A stretch of DNA of 64,000 nt from an uncultured Hungatella sp. GTDB lineage: Bacteria; Bacillota; Clostridia; Lachnospirales; Lachnospiraceae. The notes beneath the pieces are model-generated. The model saw only the letters and a list, made by a program, of their open reading frames with translations, ran no database searches and was not told the origin of the DNA. A program made the position numbers and the translations under genes. Where the stretch lies: assembly GCA_910588505.1 (NCBI GenBank), contig CAJUPQ010000002.1, forward strand, positions 31,644-95,643. The letters run 5' to 3'. Position 1 is the first letter of the stretch; every line of letters starts with the position of its first letter. Positions 34,351 to 43,430 of this stretch are shown one piece after another.

Positions 34351-36501
34351 ATGAAAAAGTTGCTGAGTTATTCCATAGTACTGTTTGTGCTGACAATTAT
34401 CCTGCTATTGATCATACCGCTTCCGGCTGCTATGGTGGACGTGGCGATCATCATCAACATGTCGCTGTCGCTGATGATCCTGATCATTACCATGACCATC
34501 AAGGACGCTTTGGAATTTTCCATATTTCCGTCCCTTTTGCTGGTCACCACCTTGTTCCGCTTAGGTATCAATGTTTCCACTACAAGAAACATCCTTACCA
34601 GCGGAGGCTCTTCGGGAATGATCATCAAGGCTTTCGGCGACTTCATCCTTCAGGGGAACGTTGTGGTAGGTATCGTTATCTACATGATTATTGTATTAAT
34701 GCAGTTTCTGGTTATCACCAAGGGCGCGGAGCGTGTGTCAGAGGTTGCGGCCAGATTTACGCTGGATGCCATGCCTGGTAAGCAGATGGCCATTGACGCG
34801 GATCTGAACTCAGGACTTATCGACGAACAGGAAGCGAAGGTGCGCCGTGAGAAGATCCAGAGAGAAGCGGATTTCTACGGTTCCATGGACGGTGCCACCA
34901 AGATCGTAAAAGGCGATTCGATCATGTCGCTGATCACCACGGCCATCAACCTGATCGGCGGAAGCATCATCGGTATCCTCCAGTCGGGACAGTCCATTGG
35001 CGATGTGCTGAACACATACTCCATTGCCACTGTGGGCGACGGTCTGGTAGGCCAGATCCCTGCGCTTCTGATTTCCGTGGCTACAGGCATGATCGTGACC
35101 AGGGCAGTGTCCGAGGGCAGCCTGAATGAAGATATCTCCAAACAGTTTATGGCTCAGCCTGTGGCGATCATGATAAGCGGCGTTGTTATCGCGGCTCTGG
35201 CGGTCATACCGGGGATGCCCATCCCTCAGCTGGCCATTGTGTCCGTAGGCCTGGTGGGAGCCGGGTTTTATCTCTACAGACGGATGGAGGAGGAGCCCAA
35301 GCTTGCTTTAGCAGGAGGAGGCGTGGGAGGTCCGGGAGGAACTACCTTAAGAAACTTTGCTCCAGAGGGGGAACAGGAAGAAGAGGAAGCCCCCAAGCCG
35401 GTCAGCGAGGAAGAATTTTACAAAGATGTGAACAATGTATACAGCCTGCTTTCGGTGGAGGCCATTGAGATGGAGTTCGGTTACAGTCTGATCCCTCTGG
35501 TGGATGAGTCCGTAGGCGGGCGTCTGATCAACCGTATCATCATATTCCGAAGGCAGTATGCCCAGGATATGGGATTTGTGATTCCCTCGATCCGGTTAAG
35601 GGACAGTTCGGGGCTTAATACCAACCAGTATTGTATCAAGATCAAGGGCGAGGAAGTGGCAAGAGGCGAACTGCTCATTGATTACTTTCTGGCGCTGGAG
35701 CCGGAGAACCCGGAGGTGGAGATCGACGGTATTGAGACCATTGAGCCGGCATATGGCATTCCCAGCCGGTGGATACGGCCGGAGGACAGGGAGAAGGCGG
35801 AGATCTACGGATACACGGTCATTGACCCTCTGTCCGTGCTGGTGACTCACTTATCCGAGGTGGTGAAGCAGCATGCCCATGAGCTGATCACCAGGCAGGA
35901 GGTGATCCACCTGGTGGAGAACACCAAAAAGACCTCACCGGAGCTTATCGAGGAAGCGTTTCCTAATTTTATTTCCTACAGCATGTTCCAAAAGATCCTT
36001 ACCAGCCTTTTGAAAGAAGGAGTGCCTATTAAGGATCTTGAGACCATCATTGAGACGGTTCTTGAGACCGTGTCGGATACAGGCCTTCCGGTCAAGGATG
36101 TGGACGGCCTGATCGAAAATATCCGAACCGCTCTAAAGCGCACCATTACCCGCATGTACTGCGAGGACGGCAGCATGAAAGTCATCACTCTGGATTCAGA
36201 GCTGGAGAGGACTATGGTGGGCTGTCTGTCAAAGGGAGAGCGGGGATATTATCTGGCGTTAAGCCCTGATGTGCTCCAGAGCGTGATCAACCAGCTGACA
36301 GGTCAGTTAAAGAAGTTTAACAGCCTTTCACAAAATCCTGTCGTGCTGACGTCACAGGTCATGCGTGTTCATTTTTACCGGTTGATCGATCAGTTTTACC
36401 CCAATGTGCGGGTGCTGTCTTTTAACGAGATCTCTAATAATGTGCAGATCCAGTCCATCGGCAGCCTGACTTTGGAAAACCGCGGGAGAGTGGGAGCTTA
36501 A
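34351..36501 (+). CDS. flhA: Flagellar export platform protein FlhA
   Basis: FlhA forms the export platform that receives chaperone-bound substrates. The ATG at 34351 has GGAG nine bases upstream, giving 716 residues; the frame is open to 34318 but without a ribosome site. Eight membrane segments fill about the first 330 residues, and the FHIPEP signature ([24 protein letters not shown]) is clear. A cytoplasmic domain follows to the end. flhF and flhG, which follow flhA in B. subtilis, are absent; the sigma factor comes next. Confidence 0.97.
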   Translation: MKKLLSYSIVLFVLTIILLLIIPLPAAMVDVAIIINMSLSLMILIITMTIKDALEFSIFPSLLLVTTLFRLGINVSTTRNILTSGGSSGMIIKAFGDFILQGNVVVGIVIYMIIVLMQFLVITKGAERVSEVAARFTLDAMPGKQMAIDADLNSGLIDEQEAKVRREKIQREADFYGSMDGATKIVKGDSIMSLITTAINLIGGSIIGILQSGQSIGDVLNTYSIATVGDGLVGQIPALLISVATGMIVTRAVSEGSLNEDISKQFMAQPVAIMISGVVIAALAVIPGMPIPQLAIVSVGLVGAGFYLYRRMEEEPKLALAGGGVGGPGGTTLRNFAPEGEQEEEEAPKPVSEEEFYKDVNNVYSLLSVEAIEMEFGYSLIPLVDESVGGRLINRIIIFRRQYAQDMGFVIPSIRLRDSSGLNTNQYCIKIKGEEVARGELLIDYFLALEPENPEVEIDGIETIEPAYGIPSRWIRPEDREKAEIYGYTVIDPLSVLVTHLSEVVKQHAHELITRQEVIHLVENTKKTSPELIEEAFPNFISYSMFQKILTSLLKEGVPIKDLETIIETVLETVSDTGLPVKDVDGLIENIRTALKRTITRMYCEDGSMKVITLDSELERTMVGCLSKGERGYYLALSPDVLQSVINQLTGQLKKFNSLSQNPVVLTSQVMRVHFYRLIDQFYPNVRVLSFNEISNNVQIQSIGSLTLENRGRVGA

Positions 36502-36525
36502 AGCCATAAGAAGGATTGATGCAGA

Positions 36526-37299
36526 ATGGTTCAGACCGATTATTTAGAAGAGAAGACCAACGAGGAGCTTCTGGAGATGTACCGGCAGGAGGGAATGCTG
36601 GAAGTGAAGCAGGCCCTGGTACTCCGCTATCTCTACATAGTGAAGGCCATCGCCTCTCAGATGCGCAATGTCTATACCGGGTCTCTCCAGATGGAAGATA
36701 TCATCAATGAAGGTGTTATCGCCATCATGAAAGGTATTGACAGATACGACCCGGAGCGAGATAATAAGTTTGAGACATTTATATCAAGGCGCATCAGAGG
36801 CATGATCATTGATCTGGTGCGGAAGAATGACTGGATGCCCCGGGATTTCAGAAAGCAGGTAAAGGCTATGGAGGATCTGCAGGTTTCTCTTGGCCGGAGT
36901 CTGGGGCGTCTTCCGGCGGACGAGGAGGTGGCCGATGCTCTGGGGATGGATATCCGGAAGTATCGGAAGCTTCAGCGCATGAGCGTTATGATGAATGTCC
37001 TTTCTCTGGACATGATAACCGATGATGAGGGGGAGCACCAGTCTTTACAGCTTTCCAGCGGGGACGCGGATTCCCAGCCGGAGAAGGCTTTTTTGAAGAT
37101 CGAATCCCGCCAGGTTCTGGCGGAGGCTATCAAGGGGCTGAAGGAGAAGGAGCAGATGGTGATCTCCCTTTACTATATGGAGGAGCTCAATATGGGACAG
37201 ATCGCTCAGGTTCTGGGGGTCAGCGAACCCCGCATCTCCCAGATCCACAGTTCGGCGATCCGGAAACTGAAAGCCCACATGAGCAGTTACAACAAATAA
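36526..37299 (+). CDS. sigD: Flagellar sigma factor, SigD/FliA/WhiG type
   Basis: This 257-residue sigma-70 family protein directs RNA polymerase to late flagellar and chemotaxis genes. Region 2 (YRQEGMLEVKQALVLRYLYIVKAIASQM.., DRYDPERDNKFETFISRRIRGMIID), region 3 and region 4 (LNMGQIAQVLGVSEPRISQIHSSAIRKLK) are in order, and the length suits FliA/SigD. Its position inside the basal-body cluster means that building the basal body and activating late genes are linked. No flgM anti-sigma gene is in the window. Confidence 0.95.
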   Translation: MVQTDYLEEKTNEELLEMYRQEGMLEVKQALVLRYLYIVKAIASQMRNVYTGSLQMEDIINEGVIAIMKGIDRYDPERDNKFETFISRRIRGMIIDLVRKNDWMPRDFRKQVKAMEDLQVSLGRSLGRLPADEEVADALGMDIRKYRKLQRMSVMMNVLSLDMITDDEGEHQSLQLSSGDADSQPEKAFLKIESRQVLAEAIKGLKEKEQMVISLYYMEELNMGQIAQVLGVSEPRISQIHSSAIRKLKAHMSSYNK

Positions 37300-37341
37300 G
37301 AGTCTTAAGAGTGACAGAGAGAAAGAAAGGAGGAGATGGAA

Positions 37342-38151
37342 ATGTATCAGGGATTTTACAACCTGACATCAGGGATGCTGACCCAGAGCAGGAATCTAAA
37401 TGTGATCAGCAACAACATGGTGAATATCCAGACTCCCGGTTATAAGAAGGATAAGATGGTCAGCACCACGTTTCAGGAGGAGATGCTCTACCGGACCGGC
37501 CGCCGATACAAGGATAATCCGGAGCCTATAGCCACCACCTCCAAGATCCGGTCTGCTGACAGGACTTATGTGAGTTATGAGCAGGGGTCCTTTGACTTGA
37601 CGGACGGGACCTTGGATTTCGCCCTGTCTTCCCCGGGGTTTTTCTGTATCGAGACGCCCCAGGGAGTCCGCTACACCAGGAACGGATCGTTTCAGGTGGA
37701 TGATGAGGGGTATCTTTCTTTGAATAATGTGGGCCGGGTGCTGGGAAAGGACGGACCCATAGCCATTACCAGCGAGGATTTTAGTGTGAGCAGTCAGGGT
37801 GTTATCAGTGTCAGGATCCAGCCGGAGGCGTCGGATGAGGACGACTACGGTTATGATGACGAGGATGCGGAACCCCAGGTCGAGATCCTTGGAACGCTGA
37901 GGGTGGTTGACTTTGCGGATTACGAACAGCTTCACAAAGAAGATTACGGTCTGTTTTCCACAGGTCAGGCTCCCCAGGAGCAGGAGCTGCCGTCCATCCA
38001 GTGGCAGGCTCTGGAGAAATCCAACGTGGATATGGTGGAGGAGATGACTGCCATGATGACATCTCAGAGAGCTTTGCAGAGCGCTGCTCAGGTGCTGAAG
38101 ATGTACGACCAGATCATGAGCAAGGCAGCCACGGATGTAGGCAGACTGTAA
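37342..38151 (+). CDS. flgF: Flagellar rod protein, FlgF/FlgG (FlhO-like)
   Basis: This is a rod protein of the FlgF/FlgG/FlhO group. The N-terminus (GMLTQSRNLNVISNNMVNIQTPGYKKDKM) and C-terminus (ALEKSNVDMVEEMTAMMTSQRALQSAAQVLKMYDQIMSKA) match the group. The ATG at 37342 has GGAGG eight bases upstream, so it is preferred to the one at 37336. A strongly acidic insert (EASDEDDYGYDDEDAE, about residues 158-173) is unusual. The second similar gene follows 18 bases later, as in the flhO-flhP pair of B. subtilis. Confidence 0.85.
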   Translation: MYQGFYNLTSGMLTQSRNLNVISNNMVNIQTPGYKKDKMVSTTFQEEMLYRTGRRYKDNPEPIATTSKIRSADRTYVSYEQGSFDLTDGTLDFALSSPGFFCIETPQGVRYTRNGSFQVDDEGYLSLNNVGRVLGKDGPIAITSEDFSVSSQGVISVRIQPEASDEDDYGYDDEDAEPQVEILGTLRVVDFADYEQLHKEDYGLFSTGQAPQEQELPSIQWQALEKSNVDMVEEMTAMMTSQRALQSAAQVLKMYDQIMSKAATDVGRL

Positions 38152-38169
38152 GGGAGGAAATAGAAAGAT

Positions 38170-38967
38170 ATGTATCAGTCATTTTATACCGGAGCTTTGG
38201 GCGCCGGAACCTGTATGGCGAAGATGGGTGTTATCTCCAACAATCTGGCCAATATCAACAATGAGGGCTTTAAGCCCAAGACAGCCGCGTTTACCGATCT
38301 ATTGAACTATAATTTAAACGACTCCGAGAACGCGGTCACGGAGCTTATGGCGGGTAACGGCATCAGGATGCAGAGAACCTACTCCAGGTACAATGTGGAG
38401 GCTCTCACGCCCACTAACAGCGCCATTGACTTTGCCATTATGGATGAGAACGCGTTTTTTATGCTTCGGGACCCGGTGACCCAGCAGATTACATACACCA
38501 GAGGCGGTCATTTTTACCGCTCCCAGATGGAGGACGGATACTACCTGATGACAGACGGGGGGAAACTGGTGCTGGACCAGAACGGAGAGCCTTTGAGAGC
38601 GGAGGTTCCGGATATTGAGCATATGCTTGAGATGCTGGAGGAGGACTATGAGCCTGAGGAGGAGGAAGAGGACGATGACCTTGACGAGGACGAGGAGGAC
38701 GACAGCCCCCGCTTAAGCGTCTACACCTTTTCAAATCCCAGCCGTCTGTCAAGCGTGGGCGCCAACGAATATGTGCCTCCGGAGAATATGGCGCCTATTC
38801 TGGTGGAGAATCCCAACATCCAGAGCGGCGTCCTGGAGAGATCAGGGACGGATATGGCCAAGGAGATGGTGCGGATGATCGAATGCCAGAGGGCTTACAG
38901 CTATGCGCTTAAGATGGTGATGACATCAGACGAGATTGAGTCTACGATCAACTCCCTCAGGGGATAA
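38170..38967 (+). CDS. flgG: Flagellar rod protein, FlgG (FlhP-like)
   Basis: This is the second rod protein of the FlgF/FlgG type. The N-terminus (GAGTCMAKMGVISNNLANINNEGFK) and C-terminus (GVLERSGTDMAKEMVRMIECQRAYSYALKMVMTSDEIESTINSLRG, read in parts) are typical of FlgG. An acidic insert of about 25 residues (EEDYEPEEEEEDDDL, about residues 157-180) sits in the central region, where most FlgG proteins have none. Its paralogue just upstream also has an acidic insert. Confidence 0.88.
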   Translation: MYQSFYTGALGAGTCMAKMGVISNNLANINNEGFKPKTAAFTDLLNYNLNDSENAVTELMAGNGIRMQRTYSRYNVEALTPTNSAIDFAIMDENAFFMLRDPVTQQITYTRGGHFYRSQMEDGYYLMTDGGKLVLDQNGEPLRAEVPDIEHMLEMLEEDYEPEEEEEDDDLDEDEEDDSPRLSVYTFSNPSRLSSVGANEYVPPENMAPILVENPNIQSGVLERSGTDMAKEMVRMIECQRAYSYALKMVMTSDEIESTINSLRG

Positions 38968-38999
38968 CCACAGAATAAATAGGATGATATGAGGTGACT

Positions 39000-39620
39000 A
39001 TGAGACTGAAAAAATACGAAGATATGAATCTTCAGGAATTGGACGTTATGAAAGAGATCAGCAGTATCGGCACAAGCCATGCTGCCACGGCTCTGTCCAA
39101 ACTTCTTCAAAAGGAGATCCGGATCTCCATTCCGGAGATCAATATTCTGGGGTATGAGGAGACGGTAGACCGGCTGGGGTATATCGAAGAGCTGGTGACA
39201 GCCACCCTTGTGAGGATGTCGAACCAGATCAACGGGCTGATGCTGTTCGTATTTAAGATGGATCTGGCCAACGCTGTGCTGGGGAAGCTGATCGGAAAAG
39301 AGTATGAATCCTTTGAGGAGCTGGATGAGCTGGCTTACTCCGCCCTGGAAGAGGTAGGCAATATTATCATATGTTCCTATGTCAACGCGTTTACCCAGCT
39401 GGTTGGGGTGGAGATCGACTTGTCCGTTCCAAGTTCCACGGTGAATATGCTGGGCGGAGTTTTGACGGTTCCTATGGCAGAGTACGGATATGTGACGGAT
39501 AAGCTGATGTATATTAACGCGGAATTTATCGTGGATGGCAAGAAGCTTTCCGACGGGCTGTTAATGCTGCCTGATATTGAGTCGCTTAACAGAATCTTAG
39601 AGAAATTAGGTGTTTCATAA
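39000..39620 (+). CDS. cheC: Chemotaxis phosphatase CheC
   Basis: CheC dephosphorylates CheY-P and binds CheD. The 206-residue protein has the two repeated active sites of the family. The second (S...E..N with proline 23 residues later) is complete. In the first, the catalytic asparagine is replaced by serine (DVMKEISSIG), so only one site should be active. The start is ATG at 39000 with GAGG just upstream. The stop overlaps cheD by one base, consistent with the CheC-CheD complex. Confidence 0.93.
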   Translation: MRLKKYEDMNLQELDVMKEISSIGTSHAATALSKLLQKEIRISIPEINILGYEETVDRLGYIEELVTATLVRMSNQINGLMLFVFKMDLANAVLGKLIGKEYESFEELDELAYSALEEVGNIIICSYVNAFTQLVGVEIDLSVPSSTVNMLGGVLTVPMAEYGYVTDKLMYINAEFIVDGKKLSDGLLMLPDIESLNRILEKLGVS

Positions 39621-40117
39621 TGGTAATGGCAGAGAAGGAGATTAAAGTAGGGATTGGGGATATGAAGTTCGCCAGGGGAGACAACGTGGTTATTACATAT
39701 GCTTTGGGTTCCTGCATTGGAATAACGTTTTACGATCCTCTCATCAAGCTTGGAGGACTTTTGCATGTCATGCTTCCGGCCAGAGTGGACCCAAATGACC
39801 CGAAAGTTTTCAAATACGCGGACAGCGGGATCAGGGAAACTCTGCGCAAGCTTACGGCCTTTGGCCTGGTAAAGAGCAGGACCGTGGTGAAGATCGCCGG
39901 CGGCGCCAAGATGTTCGAGATGAAGGGAAGCGGTAATGCGGATTTTGGCAACATCGGCGTGAGGAACGCGACCATGGTAAAGAGGGTGCTGATGGATGAA
40001 CGGCTGCGCATCGCGGCTGAGGATATAGGCGGCAGCTATGCAAGGACAATGTTGATCAATGTTTCCAACGGCGACGTGATCATACGGACGGTGGGGAAAC
40101 CAGAAAAACATCTTTAG
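39620..40117 (+). CDS. cheD: Chemoreceptor glutamine deamidase CheD
   Basis: CheD deamidates glutamines in chemoreceptors and is bound by CheC. The 165-residue protein keeps the catalytic residues: Thr26, Cys32 (ALGSCIGI) and His49 (GGLLHVMLP). The ATG at 39620 overlaps the cheC stop; an ATG six bases later is also possible. Receptors and cheA, cheW, cheB and cheR are not in this window. Confidence 0.95.
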   Translation: MVMAEKEIKVGIGDMKFARGDNVVITYALGSCIGITFYDPLIKLGGLLHVMLPARVDPNDPKVFKYADSGIRETLRKLTAFGLVKSRTVVKIAGGAKMFEMKGSGNADFGNIGVRNATMVKRVLMDERLRIAAEDIGGSYARTMLINVSNGDVIIRTVGKPEKHL

Positions 40118-40133
40118 AGAGGAGAGGATAAAA

Positions 40134-41078
40134 GTGGTGAAAGAAAAAGAGGGGATCCTTCTGGAGTCGGGGACAAATGAGATTGAGATCATGAAGTTTA
40201 CCATCGACGGAGAATTCTACGGGATCAATGTGGCGAAGGTAAAAGAGATCATGATGGCAGCCAAGGTAAAGGCGATGCCTCATGCCCACCCGGCAGTGGA
40301 AGGGATCTTTAAGCCCAGGGACATCCTGATCACGGTCATTGATCTTGGATACTATCTGACCAATGAGTATCGGGAACATGAGGCGAGGGATCTGTTCATC
40401 GTAACCAATTTTAACAAGATGACTGTGGCGTTCCGGGTTCAGAGCATCGAGGGTATCAGCCGCATCTCGTGGAAAGATATCCAGAAGCCGGATAAGACGT
40501 TGAGCCACGGGGAAGAGGGTGTGGCCACAGGTATCGCCCAGTGCGCAGGGGAGTTGGTGACTATCCTTGACTTTGAGGCCATCGTGGCTGAGATCGCGCC
40601 GGAGACCTCCATCCAGATCTCTGAGGTGGAACAGATGGGTGACAGGAGCTTGTGCGACAGTCCTATCGTCATTGCCGAGGACTCTATCCTTCTGCAGAAG
40701 ATGATCGATGATTCCCTGCAGACAGCGGGATTTACCAATATCTCGAACTTTAACAACGGCCAGGAAGCCTGGGATTACCTGGATTCGATCCGTCAGGATT
40801 CAGACCTGTTTGACAAGGTGAACCTGATCGTAACGGATATCGAGATGCCGGAGATGGACGGGCACCGTCTCACCAAGCTGGTGAAGGATGACCCCAGGCT
40901 TAAGCATATTCCGGTGGTGATCTTCTCCTCCCTGATCGACGATCAGATGAGGATCAAGGGCGAGCAGCTGGGGGCTGACGAGCAGCTGACCAAGCCGGAG
41001 ATCGGCAATCTGGTCCATGTGATTGACAAGCTTTTGGAGCGTTTTGAAAGAGCCAGGAATTCGGGGGCAGCGCAGTAA
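40134..41078 (+). CDS. cheV: Chemotaxis protein CheV (CheW-receiver fusion)
   Basis: CheV links receptors to CheA and adapts by phosphorylation. The 314-residue protein has an N-terminal CheW-like domain (about residues 1-160: IMKFTIDGEFYGINVAKVKEI, VEGIFKPRDILITVIDLG) and a C-terminal receiver domain (about residues 180-305, phospho-acceptor in LIVTDIEMPEMDG). The start is GTG at 40134 or 40137 after GAGAGGAG. It appears to be the last gene of the flagellar-chemotaxis cluster. Confidence 0.95.
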   Translation: MVKEKEGILLESGTNEIEIMKFTIDGEFYGINVAKVKEIMMAAKVKAMPHAHPAVEGIFKPRDILITVIDLGYYLTNEYREHEARDLFIVTNFNKMTVAFRVQSIEGISRISWKDIQKPDKTLSHGEEGVATGIAQCAGELVTILDFEAIVAEIAPETSIQISEVEQMGDRSLCDSPIVIAEDSILLQKMIDDSLQTAGFTNISNFNNGQEAWDYLDSIRQDSDLFDKVNLIVTDIEMPEMDGHRLTKLVKDDPRLKHIPVVIFSSLIDDQMRIKGEQLGADEQLTKPEIGNLVHVIDKLLERFERARNSGAAQ

Positions 41079-41141
41079 ACAGATAGCAGTGGTAAGGATA
41101 TCAGTGCGGCGATATATCGGGCGTTATGCGGCAAGCAAACG

Positions 41142-41165
41142 ATGCTCCCTGGAGGCAGGGGGCAT
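41142..41165 (+). other. Hairpin after cheV
   Basis: ATGCTCCCTG and CAGGGGGCAT form a stem with one mismatch and a four-base loop in the gap after cheV. There is no T-run, so it may weaken but not stop transcription into the next gene. Confidence 0.4.
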
Positions 41166-41216
41166 TATGCCTGACCGGATGAGAGATCCCGGATTTTGGG
41201 AAAGGAGGCGCGGACT

Positions 41217-42161
41217 GTGAGAAAACAGATGGCGGGCGTTTTGTGTACCCTTTTGATGGCGGCAGCCGGCGTCACGACGGCGCAGGCTGATGATTGGATG
41301 CTGTCAGATAACGGAAAGCATTGGATGTATATGCGCAGTCCTGACGATCCGGTGAAGGATGAGTGGATCGAGGACGGGGAGAAGCTGTACTATGTGGACT
41401 CCAAGGGTTATATGAAGACCGGATGGGTGACGAACAAGGATGACGGCAAGAAATACTATATGGGGCCGGACGGCGCTATGGCGTTCAACACCTTTGCCGC
41501 GGACGGCCGCTATGTGGGGCCGGACGGCACAGGCGTGGAAGACTACGACAAGTACCGAAAAGCCATAAGGGCCGAATTAAAGAGCGCCTTAAAGACCAAA
41601 AACAGTAAAAGCAGTAAGAAGGCAGCCACGAGTCCCCAGCTACAGCAGTATTTCCTTGTGACGGACTTAAACCGGGACGGTTATCGGGACCTGGTGGTGA
41701 TGTGCGGGGAACAGGGGCCGGAAAGTATTTTAAAGGTCACTGTGTGGGACCCGGAAGAGAAAAAAATGCAGCTGGCAGCCGAATTTGACGCGCCGGACGA
41801 GGGGACGAAGTGTACCCTGTTCCTGGACCCGGAAGGGGAGGAAGTCTGGCTTGAGATGGCAAAGACCAGCGGGGATATGAATCTTTTTCAGCTGAGAAAA
41901 GGTACCACCCTGTTTGACAATGTCTGGAGTTTCCACATGGAGACAGATCAGGACGGCTATCCCCGGTTCTATATGAACGAGGATGAGGAGGACCGGGAGA
42001 CCTGGGAGTATTATATGAGCAAGGCCAGAGCGGAGCGGGGGAATACACCCCTTGAGGGGTATCTGCCTGCGACGGATGAGAATATCCAGGTTCAGGTGGA
42101 TCTGGTTTTGGATGAGAGAGAGATTGGGATGTGGAAGAAGGAAACGGACATAGAAAGGTAA
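41217..42161 (+). CDS. Secreted protein with cell-wall-binding repeats
   Basis: This 314-residue protein starts with GTG after AAAGGAGG at eight bases. A signal peptide is clear (MAGVLCTLLMAAAGVTTAQA, residues 5-24). Residues 26-110 contain choline/glucan-binding-like repeats (DEWIEDGEKLYYVDSKGYMKTGW, then KKYYMGPDGAM). A Lys/Ser linker follows, then a domain (DLNRDGYRDLVVMC, EFDAPDEGTKCTLFLDPEG) that resembles VCBS- or FG-GAP-like secreted modules only loosely. It should be attached to the cell wall or a surface polymer. Function is unknown. It lies between the flagellar and modification genes. Confidence 0.8.
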   Translation: MRKQMAGVLCTLLMAAAGVTTAQADDWMLSDNGKHWMYMRSPDDPVKDEWIEDGEKLYYVDSKGYMKTGWVTNKDDGKKYYMGPDGAMAFNTFAADGRYVGPDGTGVEDYDKYRKAIRAELKSALKTKNSKSSKKAATSPQLQQYFLVTDLNRDGYRDLVVMCGEQGPESILKVTVWDPEEKKMQLAAEFDAPDEGTKCTLFLDPEGEEVWLEMAKTSGDMNLFQLRKGTTLFDNVWSFHMETDQDGYPRFYMNEDEEDRETWEYYMSKARAERGNTPLEGYLPATDENIQVQVDLVLDEREIGMWKKETDIER

Positions 42162-42259
42162 GGATAGGATTAAAATGTCTCAAAAGGCAGCGGAAAGAGA
42201 CAAGTTGCTTTTTGGGACATTTTTGGACTTTGAGGGGACGATGAAAGGGTTGGATTTTG

Positions 42260-43411
42260 ATGAAAATACTATTTTTGCAGTGGAAGTGTGTTGTGGAGCA
42301 AAAGGATTTAGAAGAGGCTTTCGTTCAGGAGGGCCACAGTCTGGTAAGTTTTTGGTTTTCTACCAACGAAATTCTTTATGGAAATCCTTCAAATTTTGAA
42401 AAAAACGTGATAAAGGTTATACAGAAAGAAGATCCAGATATTGTTTTTTCCATAAACTATTATCCGCCTATTACCAATATCTGCAGTAAAGTAAAGGTAA
42501 GATATGTTTCCTGGGTTTACGATTCCCCATTTGATTGGATGTATTTTAAGGAGATTATGGACCCCTGTAACATTGTGTACACATTCGATAAAGAGCTTGC
42601 TATGGAATTTCATAGCTCGGGTATTAATACGGTACGTTATCTTCCTATGGCAGTCAATGCAGAGCGTTTGGATATCCTTACGGAAGGGCTGCCTATGATG
42701 TATAATGTGTCTTTTGTAGGAAATTTTTACAAGGACGCGGATTTTTTCTCTGGAAAAAGGTCTCAATTGACTGACTATACAAAAGGGTATTTAGATGCTG
42801 TCAAAGATTCACAGCTGAAAATAGCTGGTTATGATCTGGTTTCAGAGGTAATCGGGGGGGATGTTTTGGACGAGCTGTGCAAAGTGTATTTAAGATATCC
42901 GATTCCCGGAGATCTGCGGACGGATAAGTATTTTATGGCGATGTCTGTGATTAACCCATGGATTACATGTGTGGAACGGATGGGGCTTTTGGAAGTTGTC
43001 GCAGAAAATTTTGGGATGGATCTATTCAGCAAAGAGAGAGACTTTATTTTGCCTAACCTGAACAATCATGGCCCTGTCAACTATTGTGAAGAGATGCCTA
43101 AAGTATTCCGGCAAAGCAGAATCAATCTAAATATCAGCCGCAGAGGCATGAGAAGTGCTGTTCCGCTTCGCTGCTTTGACGTTATGGGCAGCGGAGGATT
43201 CCTTTTAAGTAATTTTCAATCTGGTTTCCTGGATATGTTTGTCCCTGATGAAGACTTTGTTTTCTATGACAGCAAAGAAGATTTTGTACAGAAGATCGGG
43301 TACTATCTGGCCCATGAGGATGAGAGGGCTGCGATCGCCAAAAACGGTCATGATAAGGTTGCCGCAAAGCATACATACAGGCATCGGGTGAGGGAGATGC
43401 TGGATCTGTAA
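42260..43411 (+). CDS. Glycosyltransferase, DUF3880/CgeB-like
   Basis: This 383-residue cytoplasmic protein resembles the CgeB/DUF3880 glycosyltransferases common next to Clostridia flagellar genes. The N-terminal half binds an acceptor-type Rossmann fold (MKILFLQWK, SWVYDSPFDWMYF), and the C-terminal half is a GT-B nucleotide-binding domain (INLNISRRGMRSAVPLRCFDVMGSGGFLLSNF, then HTYRHRVREML). The ATG at 42260 lies behind GAAAGGG. GC is lower than in the flagellar genes. It probably adds a sugar to flagellin or another surface protein. Confidence 0.82.
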   Translation: MKILFLQWKCVVEQKDLEEAFVQEGHSLVSFWFSTNEILYGNPSNFEKNVIKVIQKEDPDIVFSINYYPPITNICSKVKVRYVSWVYDSPFDWMYFKEIMDPCNIVYTFDKELAMEFHSSGINTVRYLPMAVNAERLDILTEGLPMMYNVSFVGNFYKDADFFSGKRSQLTDYTKGYLDAVKDSQLKIAGYDLVSEVIGGDVLDELCKVYLRYPIPGDLRTDKYFMAMSVINPWITCVERMGLLEVVAENFGMDLFSKERDFILPNLNNHGPVNYCEEMPKVFRQSRINLNISRRGMRSAVPLRCFDVMGSGGFLLSNFQSGFLDMFVPDEDFVFYDSKEDFVQKIGYYLAHEDERAAIAKNGHDKVAAKHTYRHRVREMLDL

Positions 43412-43430
43412 AAGAAAGGTGATAGAGGAT

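Noticed and set aside
37336..37341. Upstream ATG of the first rod gene
   Set aside because: It is only two bases from the GGAGG sequence, whereas the ATG at 37342 has ideal spacing.
42175..42399. A 74-residue frame before the DUF3880-like glycosyltransferase
   Set aside because: It is out of frame with, and mostly overlaps, the glycosyltransferase and has no recognisable feature.
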